Shown here: positions 1-8,470 of the stretch, piece by piece
How the letters are laid out: every line of letters begins with the position of its first letter
How positions within the stretch are numbered: the stretch's first letter is position 1
NCBI RefSeq assembly: GCF_019916085.1
Contig: NZ_CP049834.1
Coordinates: forward strand, 527,501-591,500
DNA from: Aquirufa lenticrescens
Lineage (GTDB): Bacteria; Bacteroidota; Bacteroidia; Cytophagales; Spirosomataceae
DNA: 64,000 nucleotides
Direction: 5' to 3'
Made by a program: the position numbers and the translations under genes
Notes under the pieces: generated by a model
What the model saw: only the letters and a program-made list of their open reading frames with translations
What the model was told of the DNA's origin: nothing
Database searches by the model: none

Positions 1-1261
1 TGTACGCAAGGCGGCGGAATGGGTTGCTAACAATTTGCGCGCTGCTGGAGCAGACCACGTTCGATTAGAAGAAACACCAGGTTATCCAATTGTATATGGA
101 GAGAAAATGGTGGATCCGTCTGCGCCTACTGTTCTAGTCTATGGTCATTATGATGTGCAGCCAGCAGATCCGTTGGACCTTTGGGATAATCCTCCTTTTG
201 AACCGGTCATTAAAGAGGAGGTCATTTACGCACGTGGTGCTTGTGATGATAAAGGACAGGTTTTTATGCATTTAAAAGCATTTGAAGCGATGCTAGCCTC
301 CGGTAATTTGACTTGTAATGTGAAATTCATGATCGAGGGAGAGGAAGAAGTGGGCTCCGATAATTTAGGCAATTTTGTTGCGGCGAATAAAGAGCTGCTG
401 AAAGCAGATGTCATTTTGATCTCTGATACCGCTATTATTGCGAATGATATTCCGTCTATCGACGTGGGATTACGTGGATTGAGCTATATGGAAGTAGAAG
501 TTCAAGGCCCTAACCGGGATTTACACTCCGGTGTGTATGGCGGTGCAGTGGCGAATCCGATTAATATTTTATGCCAAATGATTTCCTCGATGCACGATGA
601 ATTCAATCATATCACTATCCCTGGATTCTATGATGGAGTAATGGAAGTGAGTGCAGCGGATAGAGCAGCAATGGCACAGACACCTTTTGATTTAGAAGCT
701 TACCAAAAAGATTTAGGCATCGACACCGTTTATGGGGAGAAAGGGTTCACGACAATTGAACGTGCCTCGATTCGCCCAACGCTAGATGTCAACGGAATTT
801 GGGGAGGATATACAGGAGAGGGAGCAAAGACGGTATTGCCTTCAAAGGCGTATGCTAAAATCTCGATGCGCCTGGTGCCTAATCAATCTTCGGCTGAAAT
901 TACGCGTCTATTTACGGAACACTTTAAAGCGATTGCGCCTAAAGGAGTGAAGGTAAAAGTGACTGCTCACCACGGTGGAGAGGGTTATTTGATGCCTACT
1001 GACAGCATTGCTTTCCAAGCAGCCTCAGAGGCAATGACGACCACTTTTGGGAAAGAACCCGTGCCTACAAGAGGTGGCGGTAGTATTCCGATTGTAGCCT
1101 TGTTCGAGAAAGAATTAGGGATTAAGTCGATTTTGATGGGCTTTGGTCTAGATTCTGATGCGATTCATTCTCCTAATGAGCATTATGGTCTATTTAATTT
1201 TTACAAAGGGATAGAGACGATTCCTCATTTCTTTAAAAACTTCGCGTCATTATCGAAATAA
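1..1261 (+). CDS. M20-family dipeptidase (5' end outside window)
   Basis: Zinc-dependent M20 peptidase of the carnosinase/CNDP-like dipeptidase group, which hydrolyses small peptides in the cytoplasm. The conserved metal and catalytic motifs are visible in order: GHYDVQP, ARGACDDKGQ, EGEEEVGS, an Asp in LISDT, HSGVYGG in the lid domain, and a terminal His in AIHSPNEHY. The reading frame stays open to the left edge of the window (codons read VRKAAEWVANN before the first possible TTG start at 35), so the N-terminus is cut off by the window and is not a real TTG start. The stop is one base before murQ, so the two are probably co-transcribed. A role in peptide or muropeptide turnover is inferred from that neighbour; the substrate cannot be read from sequence. 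Confidence 0.9.
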   Translation, partial: VRKAAEWVANNLRAAGADHVRLEETPGYPIVYGEKMVDPSAPTVLVYGHYDVQPADPLDLWDNPPFEPVIKEEVIYARGACDDKGQVFMHLKAFEAMLASGNLTCNVKFMIEGEEEVGSDNLGNFVAANKELLKADVILISDTAIIANDIPSIDVGLRGLSYMEVEVQGPNRDLHSGVYGGAVANPINILCQMISSMHDEFNHITIPGFYDGVMEVSAADRAAMAQTPFDLEAYQKDLGIDTVYGEKGFTTIERASIRPTLDVNGIWGGYTGEGAKTVLPSKAYAKISMRLVPNQSSAEITRLFTEHFKAIAPKGVKVKVTAHHGGEGYLMPTDSIAFQAASEAMTTTFGKEPVPTRGGGSIPIVALFEKELGIKSILMGFGLDSDAIHSPNEHYGLFNFYKGIETIPHFFKNFASLSK

Positions 1262-1262
1262 T

Positions 1263-2087
1263 ATGTCTGAAAATTTAAGTGCTTTAGCAACAGAATCTAG
1301 CTCTACGTATGATAATCTGGAGCAACAAACGGTAGATACGATCTTGCGTCAAATTAACGCAGAGGATAAAACGGTTCCTGTGGCCGTCGAAAAAGTTATT
1401 CCAGCGATCGAAGCTTTAGTGCACGAAATCGTTAAGCGAATGAAGCAAGGTGGTCGTCTATTTTATATCGGTGCCGGAACATCAGGTCGATTAGGTGTGG
1501 TCGATGCGTCTGAATGCCCACCCACCTATGGTGTACCACACGACTGGGTTATCGGATTAATCGCAGGTGGCGATTCAGCCATTCGCAAGGCAGTAGAGAA
1601 TGCGGAAGATGATGAGAAACAGGCTTGGCTGGATATGGAAGCTTATGGTATCGACGAACTAGATACGGTGGTAGGTATAGCCGCTTCGGGTAGAACGCCT
1701 TACGTAATCGGTGGTTTGCGCGTTGCAAATGCCCGTGGAATCCTAACAGGTTGTATTGTTTGCAACGCCGGGAGTGCAGTGGCTGCTGAAGCTAAATACC
1801 CTATCGAAGTGGTAGTGGGTCCTGAGTACGTCACAGGAAGCACCCGAATGAAATCTGGAACGGCCCAAAAACTCGTTTTAAACATGCTGTCGACCGCCGT
1901 TATGATCCAATTAGGTCGCGTGAGAGGGAACAAAATGGTGGATATGCAGTTAAGTAATCACAAGTTAGTCTTACGTGCCATTCGCATGGTTCGCGAGGCA
2001 ACTGGGGTAAGCGATGAGGTGGCAGCAGAACTTTTAGAAAAACACGGTAGCGTACGAAATGCAGTAGATGCAATTCAAGCAAAATAA
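1263..2087 (+). CDS. murQ: N-acetylmuramic acid 6-phosphate etherase
   Basis: MurQ removes D-lactate from MurNAc-6-phosphate to give GlcNAc-6-phosphate, a cytoplasmic step of cell-wall recycling. The SIS sugar-isomerase fold is clear: YIGAGTSGRLGVVDASECPP at residues 68-87 is the family signature, and Glu84 (in DASE) and Glu115 (in ENAEDD) match the two catalytic glutamates known in E. coli MurQ. The C-terminal LLEKHGSVRNAV segment is the usual small helical domain. The length of 274 residues is slightly short but complete. It starts one base after the dipeptidase stop, so translation is probably coupled, which fits a peptidoglycan salvage pair. No MurNAc transporter or AnmK lies beside it. 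Confidence 0.95.
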   Translation: MSENLSALATESSSTYDNLEQQTVDTILRQINAEDKTVPVAVEKVIPAIEALVHEIVKRMKQGGRLFYIGAGTSGRLGVVDASECPPTYGVPHDWVIGLIAGGDSAIRKAVENAEDDEKQAWLDMEAYGIDELDTVVGIAASGRTPYVIGGLRVANARGILTGCIVCNAGSAVAAEAKYPIEVVVGPEYVTGSTRMKSGTAQKLVLNMLSTAVMIQLGRVRGNKMVDMQLSNHKLVLRAIRMVREATGVSDEVAAELLEKHGSVRNAVDAIQAK

Positions 2088-2145
2088 ATTGGGATAATAA
2101 CGCTTTAATCCCTTAATTTGTAACATAATTAATCAAATACCTCGT

Positions 2146-2472
2146 ATGAAAAACATATCTAAACTTATTTTAACGTTCGTCTTCGGAACGATGGCTTTTG
2201 GCTTTCAAGCAAAAGCAGAAGATTTTCCTGCAGATATCAAGCCTTTAATGACTAAATATACTTGCTTCGCTTGTCATAAAGTAGACGCTCGTTTAGTGGG
2301 TCCAGCTTACAAAGATGTAGCTAAGAAGAAATATTCAGTGGATAAAATTGTTGCTTTAATCGCAAAGCCACAGCCGTCTAACTGGCCAGGTTACCCTCCA
2401 ATGGCGCCTATGACTAATGTGCCTAAAGAAGATGCGGTTAAATTAGCGAAGTATATCAACTCGTTGAAATAA
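2146..2472 (+). CDS. Small secreted class I c-type cytochrome
   Basis: A 108-residue monohaem cytochrome c. Residues 1-24 form a Sec signal peptide ending in AKA, so the mature protein is periplasmic. The haem-binding motif CFACH is at residues 40-44 and a Met-rich segment near YPPMAPM (about residues 85-91) offers the distal methionine ligand. The layout resembles the cytochrome c551/c552 family, which shuttles electrons between respiratory complexes or to a terminal oxidase. It stands alone between murQ and a bidirectional terminator. The partner oxidase is not in the window. Confidence 0.88.
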   Translation: MKNISKLILTFVFGTMAFGFQAKAEDFPADIKPLMTKYTCFACHKVDARLVGPAYKDVAKKKYSVDKIVALIAKPQPSNWPGYPPMAPMTNVPKEDAVKLAKYINSLK

Positions 2473-2487
2473 TTGATCTAACAGCAT

Positions 2488-2523
2488 AAAAAAAGCCCTC
2501 AGTCTGATTGAGGGCTTTTTTTT
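2488..2523. terminator. Bidirectional intrinsic terminator
   Basis: A 7-bp GC-rich stem (GCCCTCA at 2495-2501 with TGAGGGC at 2509-2515) has a 7-nt loop. It is flanked by an A-run on the left and a T-run on the right, so it can end transcription of the cytochrome gene on the plus strand and of the GNAT gene on the minus strand. Confidence 0.88.
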
Positions 2524-2526
2524 GTT

Positions 2527-3003
2527 TTATAAGGCTTTGAGCATCCAGATGTCACATCCATCATGACCACTATTTCCCAAAGGATGATCAAGAGGCGCGA
2601 ATCCTACTTTTTCATAAATGGAAACGGCCTTTTTTAATTCAGGCATTGATTCTAAGTAGACATGCGAATAGCCGTTTGCCTTTGCCCAGCTCATCGATTG
2701 CTCCATCAGTTGTTTACCTAATCCGGTTCCTCTTGCTTCTTTAGCTACATAGAGCTTTACAAGTTCGCAGGTTCCATTTGGCAAATTTTCTGTGGGAAAG
2801 ATTCCGCAACCGCCTATGACTTTTTCGTCATGCGTGGCTACGAAATAAAACGACCCGGGTGTTTGGAATAATTCGTACAAGGCATCCGTGGTCGGATCAA
2901 AATAGACCGTACCCGGCTTATTCGCCCCAAATTCCGCCAATGCTGTACGAATTACCTTCGCCAGTGCTTCATTGTCTCTGGATTCAATGGGCCGAATTTC
3001 CAT
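2527..3003 (-). CDS. GNAT-family N-acetyltransferase
   Basis: A 158-residue GCN5-related acetyltransferase. The acetyl-CoA pyrophosphate loop is ARGTGLGKQLM around residues 92-102, preceded by the beta-4 strand CELVKLYV and followed by the usual YEKVGF segment near the C-terminus. These enzymes transfer acetyl groups from acetyl-CoA to small molecules or proteins; the substrate is not predictable here. It ends just after a shared terminator and begins 5 nt downstream of the DUF5606 gene, so it is probably the last gene of an operon with it. Confidence 0.85.
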   Translation of the reverse strand: MEIRPIESRDNEALAKVIRTALAEFGANKPGTVYFDPTTDALYELFQTPGSFYFVATHDEKVIGGCGIFPTENLPNGTCELVKLYVAKEARGTGLGKQLMEQSMSWAKANGYSHVYLESMPELKKAVSIYEKVGFAPLDHPLGNSGHDGCDIWMLKAL

Positions 3004-3008
3004 GCGGG

Positions 3009-3503
3009 TTATTTTGCGGCTTTCTTCGCAGCTGGCTTTTTCTCTGCTTTTTCAGCTGGAGCTTTTTCAGCCTTAGGAGCTTTCTCTGCTTTCGCAGCTG
3101 CCGGGAATAATTCCGGTGTATTAGCTACCAAAATCAAATACCAACTTAAGATTTTTTTAATGTCTGACGCGAATACGCGGTCTGTATCGTAGTTAGGAAC
3201 TACAGTTGCTAAGGTGCTAAATAATTCAGCGTCACTTGCTTTTTTTGCTTCGATAGGTAAAACGCCATTGAATTTAGCGTGAATTTGTAAAAACAAATCA
3301 GCTAATGGTAAAGTGCTATCTTGGTGATCATCTAAATACAACGAGATGTCTTTTAACACGGAAATGCGTGTTTGGCCACCTACGACTGATTTTTGTTTTG
3401 CAGCGTCCAAAGTCTCTACAATCACACCTGTGCGCGTAGGTTTTAACACTTTGTACAATCCACTTTTTCCCGAGATATGGGCAACTTCATTCAATAAATC
3501 CAT
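3009..3503 (-). CDS. DUF5606 family protein with Lys/Ala-rich tail
   Basis: A 164-residue protein of unknown function. I recognise the N-terminal 125 residues (ISGKSGLYKVLKPTRTG..., KDISLYLDD..., ADLFLQIHAKF) as the Bacteroidota-restricted DUF5606 family. The last 30 or so residues are a low-complexity tail of KAEKAP/AEKKPAAKK repeats, strongly basic, of the kind that can bind nucleic acid or act as a flexible anchor; that role is inference. There is no signal peptide. A TAATTTTG promoter-like element lies just upstream at 3526-3533 on the minus strand. Confidence 0.75.
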   Translation of the reverse strand: MDLLNEVAHISGKSGLYKVLKPTRTGVIVETLDAAKQKSVVGGQTRISVLKDISLYLDDHQDSTLPLADLFLQIHAKFNGVLPIEAKKASDAELFSTLATVVPNYDTDRVFASDIKKILSWYLILVANTPELFPAAAKAEKAPKAEKAPAEKAEKKPAAKKAAK

Positions 3504-3525
3504 GTTTTTTCGCTTGTTATGGGGG

Positions 3526-3533
3526 CAAAATTA
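3526..3533 (-). promoter_or_regulatory. TAnnTTTG promoter element for the DUF5606 gene
   Basis: TAATTTTG on the minus strand matches the Bacteroidota -7 consensus and lies 22 nt before the ATG, in the short gap after engB. No convincing -33 TTG is present, so this is a moderate call. Confidence 0.45.
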
Positions 3534-3536
3534 GTA

Positions 3537-4151
3537 CTATTTCCCTATTCTGTAAGGGGATGTTTGAATTAATTCATCGATAGACTTCAAAATATCTTCG
3601 CGACCTACGTGTTTTTCAGCCGAGGTAATAAACAAAGGAGGTAATTCATCCCACATTTCTAGAAGGAAGTTTTTATACACCTCAACACTTTCATTTACCT
3701 GTTTTTGGGATAACTTATCCGCTTTTGTAAATACAATATAAAAGGGAATTTCATCCTCTACCATCCGGCTCATAAATTCAATATCCACCGCCTGCGGCTT
3801 CAAACGAATGTCCACTAACACAAACAAACAGGTCAAATTCTCTCGGTGGATTAAATAATCAAAGATCATTTTCTCGAATTCCTTACGTTTTTCCTTGCTG
3901 ACTTTGGCAAAACCATAACCGGGTAAATCCACTAAATACCACTTCTCGTCAATAATGAAGTGATTAATTAACTGCGTTTTTCCGGGAGTTTGGGATGTTT
4001 TCGCTAAGCCTTTATGAAAGGTCAACGAATTAATCAGAGACGATTTTCCCACATTCGAACGGCCAATAAAGGCAAATTCAGGAAATCTTGCTGGAGGACA
4101 ATTCTTAAAGTCGGTGTTACTGGTAACGAATTTAGCGTTAATCTGAGCCAT
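3537..4151 (-). CDS. engB: Ribosome biogenesis GTP-binding protein EngB/YsxC/YihA
   Basis: A 204-residue GTPase needed for assembly of the 50S ribosomal subunit. All G-motifs are visible: G1 GRSNVGKSS near residue 30, the G2 Thr in TSQTPGKTQ, G3 DLPGYG, G4 FTKADK and G5 TSAEK. The reading frame can be extended 8 codons to 4175, but a perfect TACCTTTG promoter element at 4173-4180 (minus strand) overlaps that extension. The real start must therefore be the ATG at 4149-4151, giving MAQINAKFV. The gene is separated from the next upstream minus-strand gene by a heptad repeat array. Confidence 0.93.
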   Translation of the reverse strand: MAQINAKFVTSNTDFKNCPPARFPEFAFIGRSNVGKSSLINSLTFHKGLAKTSQTPGKTQLINHFIIDEKWYLVDLPGYGFAKVSKEKRKEFEKMIFDYLIHRENLTCLFVLVDIRLKPQAVDIEFMSRMVEDEIPFYIVFTKADKLSQKQVNESVEVYKNFLLEMWDELPPLFITSAEKHVGREDILKSIDELIQTSPYRIGK

Positions 4152-4172
4152 AGGGCGGGTGTTAATGAAGGA

Positions 4173-4180
4173 CAAAGGTA
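4173..4180 (-). promoter_or_regulatory. TAccTTTG promoter of engB
   Basis: Perfect match to the Bacteroidota -7 element on the minus strand, 21 nt before the ATG at 4151. It decides the start codon, because an upstream ATG at 4175 would precede transcription. A weak TTTA instead of TTG is found at the -33 distance, inside the heptad array. Confidence 0.65.
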
Positions 4181-4187
4181 AGGAAAA

Positions 4188-4250
4188 TAGTGGGCAGTAA
4201 ACAGTAATCAGTAGTCAGTATCCAGTAATCAGTAGTCGGTAAACAGTAAT
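4188..4250 (+). repeat. Heptad tandem repeat CAGTANN, left arm
   Basis: Eight clear consecutive 7-nt units run from 4195 to 4250: CAGTAAA, CAGTAAT, CAGTAGT, CAGTATC, CAGTAAT, CAGTAGT, CGGTAAA, CAGTAAT. A degenerate unit, TAGTGGG, precedes them. Phase is never lost. The same unit occurs inverted on the other side of the four-helix-bundle gene (4699-4754) and directly at 59680-59735. It resembles the short tandem heptanucleotide repeats (STRR) described in cyanobacteria, by structure only. Confidence 0.9.
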
Positions 4251-4255
4251 CTGGG

Positions 4256-4606
4256 TTAAATTGTGAGGGAGATAGAAAGTTTATATAGCATTTTTCCTAT
4301 TTCGTCAATTTGATAATAATAGTCTTTCATTTCTACATTAGATAAATAGCCTAATCGATTTCCCAAAATCAACATTGATTTAACTTCACTCGAAGAGCCT
4401 TTAGCAAAATATAAAAATCGATTAAAATCTTTATTAGAATTTCTTTCAAAACCCTCAGCGATATTGTTTGAAATTGAAATGGACGCCCTTTTTATTTGAT
4501 TTGTGAATCCGAAATCAGGATGTCTATCAAAGTTTTTATAAAGCTGAACGGCTATCTCTATTGATTTTTGCCAAACAATTAATTCTTCAAATTTTCTAAC
4601 TTTCAT
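4256..4606 (-). CDS. Four-helix-bundle protein (23S rRNA IVS-type family)
   Basis: A 116-residue protein of the four-helix-bundle family named after ORFs in 23S rRNA intervening sequences (TIGR02436 type). Typical features are the start KVRKFEELIVWQKS, the central helix IKRASISISNNIAEGFER, and FLYFAKGSSSEVKSML. The members form pentameric helical bundles; no biochemical role is established. Here it is not inside an rRNA but alone in the chromosome, boxed by inverted 7-nt repeat arrays (4195-4250 and 4699-4754). It is markedly more AT-rich in coding than its neighbours engB and hemE. That fits a separately acquired or mobile small unit. Confidence 0.85.
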   Translation of the reverse strand: MKVRKFEELIVWQKSIEIAVQLYKNFDRHPDFGFTNQIKRASISISNNIAEGFERNSNKDFNRFLYFAKGSSSEVKSMLILGNRLGYLSNVEMKDYYYQIDEIGKMLYKLSISLTI

Positions 4607-4698
4607 AAATTTAGTGATTAAAGGATCCTCAATAAACCCAAATGGAGTAGAACTATAAACTAGTCAGCTGATAATTATAAATTTTTATCATCTTACCG

Positions 4699-4754
4699 AT
4701 TACTGATAACTAGCTACTGTATACTGACTACTGGATACTGACTACTGAATACTG
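4699..4754 (-). repeat. Heptad tandem repeat CAGTANN, right arm (inverted)
   Basis: On the plus strand eight 7-nt units of the form NNTACTG are seen in strict phase: ATTACTG, ATAACTA, GCTACTG, TATACTG, ACTACTG, GATACTG, ACTACTG, AATACTG. This is the reverse complement of the CAGTANN array at 4195-4250, so the two arrays form an inverted pair around the four-helix-bundle gene. The hemE promoter begins 8 nt beyond it. Confidence 0.9.
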
Positions 4755-4761
4755 TCTACCC

Positions 4762-4792
4762 TTGCCTGTACCCGCATTTTGCCTTACCTTTG
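4762..4792 (+). promoter_or_regulatory. hemE promoter (TTG-N20-TAccTTTG)
   Basis: TTG at 4762-4764, a 20-nt spacer, then TACCTTTG at 4785-4792: the Bacteroidota sigma consensus. The ATG of hemE is at 4800, so the transcript would have a leader of only about 5 nt or none. This supports the start at 4800 over an in-frame ATG at 4779 that overlaps the promoter. Confidence 0.75.
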
Positions 4793-4799
4793 TACGCTT

Positions 4800-5831
4800 A
4801 TGGAAAAACTACAAAACGATCTACTTCTTCGTGCCGCGCAGGGTTTACCTGTGGAGCGAATCCCGGTTTGGGTGATGCGTCAGGCGGGGAGGATTTTACC
4901 AGAATATAGAGCGGTGCGCGCGAAAGCGGGTTCATTTATTGGTCTAGCCACGCATCCAGAAATGGCGGCGGAGGTGACAATTCAGCCGGTGACGCGTTTT
5001 GGAGTGGATGCGGCGATTATCTTTTCGGATATTTTAGTGGTACCGGAGGCGATGGGTTTGCCGTATGTGATGGAGGAGCAGAAGGGTCCAGTTTTTCCGG
5101 AGGTGATCCGTTCGAAGGCGGATTTAGCGAAGATTCGGGAGGCGAATCCGGAAGAGGATTTGAAGTATGTGTTAGATGCGATTAAGATCGTGAAGAAGGA
5201 GTTGGCTGGCAAGGTGCCTTTAATTGGTTTTGCCGGTGCGCCTTTCACGATTTTCTGTTATATGGTGGAGGGGAAAGGGTCGAAGACGTTTTCTCAGGCC
5301 AAAAAGATGTTATATGCCGATCCTGAACTAGCGCATGCTTTGTTGCAAAAGATTACGGATTCTACGATTTCGTATTTGAAGGCACAGGTAGCGGCTGGGG
5401 CTAATTTAGTTCAGATTTTTGATTCGTGGGCGGGAATTTTGTCGCCTGCCCAGTATTCGGTGTTTTCAACTCCTTATTTAAAGCAGATTTGTGATGCGGT
5501 GACTGAGGTTCCGGTGACGCTTTTTGCCAAAGGGGCTTTCTTCGCTCGCGAGGAAATGGCCGCCCTTAATTGTGCGACGATTGGTTTGGACTGGAATATG
5601 GATATCGCGGAATCGCGTCGATTAGTGGGGCCTAACAAAACATTGCAAGGAAATTTAGATCCTTGTGCTTTGTATGGTGACTTCAAGACGGTGGAAGCAG
5701 AGACTAAAAAGATGATTGATCAATTTGGGACGCAGCGTTATATTGCGAACCTAGGTCATGGGGTTTATCCTGACATTGATCCAGACAAGGTACAGTGTTT
5801 TGTGGATACGATTCAGAATTATAAAGCATAA
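4800..5831 (+). CDS. hemE: Uroporphyrinogen decarboxylase
   Basis: A 343-residue cytoplasmic enzyme that decarboxylates the four acetate side chains of uroporphyrinogen III to coproporphyrinogen III in haem synthesis. The N-terminal signature [17 protein letters not shown] (about residues 20-36) is intact, including the Arg residues that bind substrate carboxylates. The catalytic Asp lies in [13 protein letters not shown], and the second family signature is [16 protein letters not shown]. The start was chosen from the promoter at 4762-4792. It is monocistronic, ending in a terminator shared with guaB. No other haem gene is nearby. Its codon use is richer in GCG/GAG than that of adjacent genes. 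Confidence 0.96.
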   Translation: MEKLQNDLLLRAAQGLPVERIPVWVMRQAGRILPEYRAVRAKAGSFIGLATHPEMAAEVTIQPVTRFGVDAAIIFSDILVVPEAMGLPYVMEEQKGPVFPEVIRSKADLAKIREANPEEDLKYVLDAIKIVKKELAGKVPLIGFAGAPFTIFCYMVEGKGSKTFSQAKKMLYADPELAHALLQKITDSTISYLKAQVAAGANLVQIFDSWAGILSPAQYSVFSTPYLKQICDAVTEVPVTLFAKGAFFAREEMAALNCATIGLDWNMDIAESRRLVGPNKTLQGNLDPCALYGDFKTVEAETKKMIDQFGTQRYIANLGHGVYPDIDPDKVQCFVDTIQNYKA

Positions 5832-5863
5832 AAAAAAGCCTCGCGATGAACGAGGCTTTTTTT
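5831..5863. terminator. Bidirectional intrinsic terminator hemE/guaB
   Basis: The stem AAGCCTCG / CGAGGCTT has a 7-nt loop and is flanked by an A-run and a T-run. It serves the converging hemE (plus) and guaB (minus) genes. Confidence 0.9.
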
Positions 5864-5880
5864 ATGAAAATTCGAAAAAC

Positions 5881-7350
5881 TTATTTCGCCGAATAGTTAG
5901 GCGCTTCTTTCGAAATGCTCACATCGTGTGGGTGACTTTCTTTCACACCGGCTGAAGTGATTTTGACGAATTTCGCTTGTTGCATGGCTTCGATGGAGGA
6001 AGCTCCGCAGTAGCCCATTCCGGCTTTTAATCCGCCTACCATTTGGTATAAAATCTCTGTTACTGAACCTTTGAACGGTACGCGACCTACGATTCCTTCC
6101 GGAACTAATTTCTTGATATCGTCTTCTGCGTCTTGGAAGTAACGGTCTTTCGATCCGTCTTCCATAGCCTCTAAAGAGCCCATTCCGCGGTATGATTTGA
6201 ATTTACGTCCTTCCAAAATGATCATCTCACCTGGTGCTTCGTCCGTCCCTGCTAAAAGAGAGCCGATCATGACGGTGCTAGCGCCTCCCGCAATGGCTTT
6301 GGCCACATCACCTGAATAGCGAATACCTCCGTCAGCAATGACTGGGACATCATACTTTTGTAAAGCTTTGGCCGCTTCATACACCGCTGTCAATTGTGGC
6401 ATACCCACACCCGCAATGATACGCGTCGTGCAAATACTTCCAGGACCTACGCCCACTTTCACGGCATCCGCTCCCGCTTCCGCTAAAGCAACTGCTGCTT
6501 CGCCTGTGGCAATGTTACCGACGATAACGTCCAACGTAGGGAATGCTTTCTTCACTGATTTCAAGGCATCGATCACCCCTTTCGAGTGACCGTGCGCTGT
6601 ATCAATACTGATAACGTCGACGCCCACTTGCACTAAGGCTTGAACGCGGTCTAATAAATCAGGCGTTACGCCTACCGCTGCACCTACGCGAAGACGGCCT
6701 AGTGAATCTTTAGATGCCAACGGGTGAGACTTGCGCTTCAAAATATCTTTATAAGTAATCAAACCGATCAGTTTGCCATTCTTGTCGATGATTGGTAATT
6801 TTTCGATTTTGTATTCTTGCAAAATGCTTTCGGCCTCTTCCATGCTGATTCCTTCTTTGGCCGTAATCAAATTATCCTTCGTCATGATCTCTCTCACGGG
6901 ACGTGCAGTTTGCTTTTGGAAACGTAAATCACGGTTCGTCAAAATGCCTACTAGTTTTCCGTCATTGTCGATCACCGGGATGCCGCCAATCTTGAATTCC
7001 TTCATGATGCGTTGTGCATCTCCTAAAGTAGAGTTGTCTTTCAAGGTTACCGGATCAATGATCATTCCTGATTCAGAACGCTTTACCTTCCGAACTTGTG
7101 CCGCTTGCTGCGCAATCGTCATGTTCTTGTGGATGATCCCGATGCCACCTTCTTGAGCTAAAGCGATCGCTAAATCAGCTTCCGTAACGGTGTCCATCGC
7201 CGCAGAAACAATAGGAATATTTAACCAAATGTTGCGCGTAAGGCGAGAGGAAGTACTTACTTCACGGGGTAAAACCTCGGAATAAGCAGGAAGCAAAAGT
7301 ACGTCATCGTACGTTAAGGCTTCGAAAAGAAATTTAGTGGAATCAAGCAT
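5881..7350 (-). CDS. guaB: Inosine-5'-monophosphate dehydrogenase
   Basis: A 489-residue enzyme that oxidises IMP to XMP with NAD+, the committed step of GMP synthesis. The (beta/alpha)8 barrel is interrupted by two CBS domains at about residues 95-205 ([13 protein letters not shown]..., MTKDNLITA...). The catalytic loop [15 protein letters not shown] carries the active-site Cys. [11 protein letters not shown] and the mobile-flap region MGSLEAM... follow, and GMGYCGA lies near the C-terminus. It is full length and single, ending at the terminator shared with hemE. The 150-nt upstream gap to nuoA holds both promoters; I see no strong consensus for guaB. Confidence 0.97.
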   Translation of the reverse strand: MLDSTKFLFEALTYDDVLLLPAYSEVLPREVSTSSRLTRNIWLNIPIVSAAMDTVTEADLAIALAQEGGIGIIHKNMTIAQQAAQVRKVKRSESGMIIDPVTLKDNSTLGDAQRIMKEFKIGGIPVIDNDGKLVGILTNRDLRFQKQTARPVREIMTKDNLITAKEGISMEEAESILQEYKIEKLPIIDKNGKLIGLITYKDILKRKSHPLASKDSLGRLRVGAAVGVTPDLLDRVQALVQVGVDVISIDTAHGHSKGVIDALKSVKKAFPTLDVIVGNIATGEAAVALAEAGADAVKVGVGPGSICTTRIIAGVGMPQLTAVYEAAKALQKYDVPVIADGGIRYSGDVAKAIAGGASTVMIGSLLAGTDEAPGEMIILEGRKFKSYRGMGSLEAMEDGSKDRYFQDAEDDIKKLVPEGIVGRVPFKGSVTEILYQMVGGLKAGMGYCGASSIEAMQQAKFVKITSAGVKESHPHDVSISKEAPNYSAK

Positions 7351-7503
7351 AGCAAATAATTTGTACCGGGTGTTGAATGAGTGCCCTTATTTGCAGGACA
7401 AAATTACACGAAATTTCTGAAATAATTCAATCCTTTTCTGAAATTTTCTCCCAGATTTAGATTTTTAGCTGTAAATTGCGGCTTGAATTTTTAAGCCTTC
7501 GTA

Positions 7504-7872
7504 ATGAACTATCAACCTCAGGATTTCCTTCCTATTTTTGTTCAGCTAGCAGCTGCTTTGGCATTTATCGTCGCTACGATGTTAGCCACTCACGCATTGG
7601 GTCCTAAAAGACACTCTAAAAAGAAAGATGATGCTTTCGAATGCGGGATTGAATCCATCGGAGATGCACGTACCCCTATCTCAGTTAAGTATTTTTTAGT
7701 AGCCATTCTTTTTGTGCTATTTGATATAGAAATCGTCTTTATGTATCCTTGGGCGGTTAATTTCAAACAATTGTCTTGGAACGGTTTCTATGAAATGCTC
7801 GTATTCATGGGCTTACTATTAGTAGGCTTCTTGTACGTATTGAAAAAAGGAATTTTAAAGTGGGAAAAATAA
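7504..7872 (+). CDS. nuoA: NADH-quinone oxidoreductase subunit A
   Basis: First gene of the complex I operon; 122 residues with three predicted membrane helices (about 11-31, 62-82, 90-112). The conserved acidic loop KKDDAFECGIES between helices 1 and 2 carries the Cys that marks the quinone-site loop in this subunit, and FLVAILFVLFDIEIVFMYPW is the family hallmark. It forms part of the membrane arm at the junction with NuoB/D/H. The start is ATG right after an AT-rich leader; a weak TAAATTG element is found at 7472-7478. Confidence 0.95.
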   Translation: MNYQPQDFLPIFVQLAAALAFIVATMLATHALGPKRHSKKKDDAFECGIESIGDARTPISVKYFLVAILFVLFDIEIVFMYPWAVNFKQLSWNGFYEMLVFMGLLLVGFLYVLKKGILKWEK

Positions 7873-7919
7873 ACATATTGGTCTTGCCAAAGTTTATATA
7901 TTCAACAGATAATTAAGAT

Positions 7920-8468
7920 ATGAGTAATTCAACAGTTCAAGTGGCTGAAGCGCCTCCAGGAGTAGAGGGAGCGGGTTTTTTCGCTACGTCTTTAGATAGT
8001 TTAGTAGGTTTAGCTCGTGCTAATTCACTTTGGCCCTTACCATTCGCTACTTCCTGCTGCGGTATTGAGTTTATGTCTACGATGGCATCCCATTATGATA
8101 TCGGTCGTTTTGGTGCAGAACGTTTAAGTTTCTCTGCCCGTCAAGCAGACGTTTTGATGGTGATGGGAACCATCTCTAAGAAGATGGCACCGGTTGTAAA
8201 ACAGGTATATCTCCAAATGGCTGAGCCACGTTGGGTTTTATCAGTAGGGGCTTGTGCGTGTTCTGGAGGTATTTTTGATACGTATTCTGTTCTACAAGGA
8301 ATTGACCGTATTATCCCAGTGGACGTATATGTACCAGGTTGCCCGCCACGTCCGGAGCAAATTTTGGATGGCTTTATGCAGATTCAAGAATTAGCGAAAA
8401 ATGAAACTACGCGTAGAAGAAATGAACCAGAATACAAGGCTTTATTAGCTTCTTACGGAATCGAATAA
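7920..8468 (+). CDS. nuoB: NADH-quinone oxidoreductase subunit B
   Basis: A 182-residue peripheral-arm subunit that holds the last iron-sulfur cluster, N2, which passes electrons to quinone. The four cluster ligands are visible: tandem Cys46-Cys47 in TSCCGIE, Cys111 in GACACSGG and Cys140 in VPGCPPRPE. It starts 47 nt after nuoA and ends 2 nt before nuoC. The length and motif spacing are normal for the family, and the first 18 residues are a variable extension. Confidence 0.97.
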   Translation: MSNSTVQVAEAPPGVEGAGFFATSLDSLVGLARANSLWPLPFATSCCGIEFMSTMASHYDIGRFGAERLSFSARQADVLMVMGTISKKMAPVVKQVYLQMAEPRWVLSVGACACSGGIFDTYSVLQGIDRIIPVDVYVPGCPPRPEQILDGFMQIQELAKNETTRRRNEPEYKALLASYGIE

Positions 8469-8470
8469 GT

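Noticed and set aside
35-1261. TTG start codon for the dipeptidase at 35
   Set aside because: The frame is open to the window edge with conserved-looking codons upstream, so the gene begins outside the window.
4256-4606. Intervening sequence of a 23S rRNA gene
   Set aside because: The protein family fits, but no rRNA sequence flanks it; engB and hemE are on either side.
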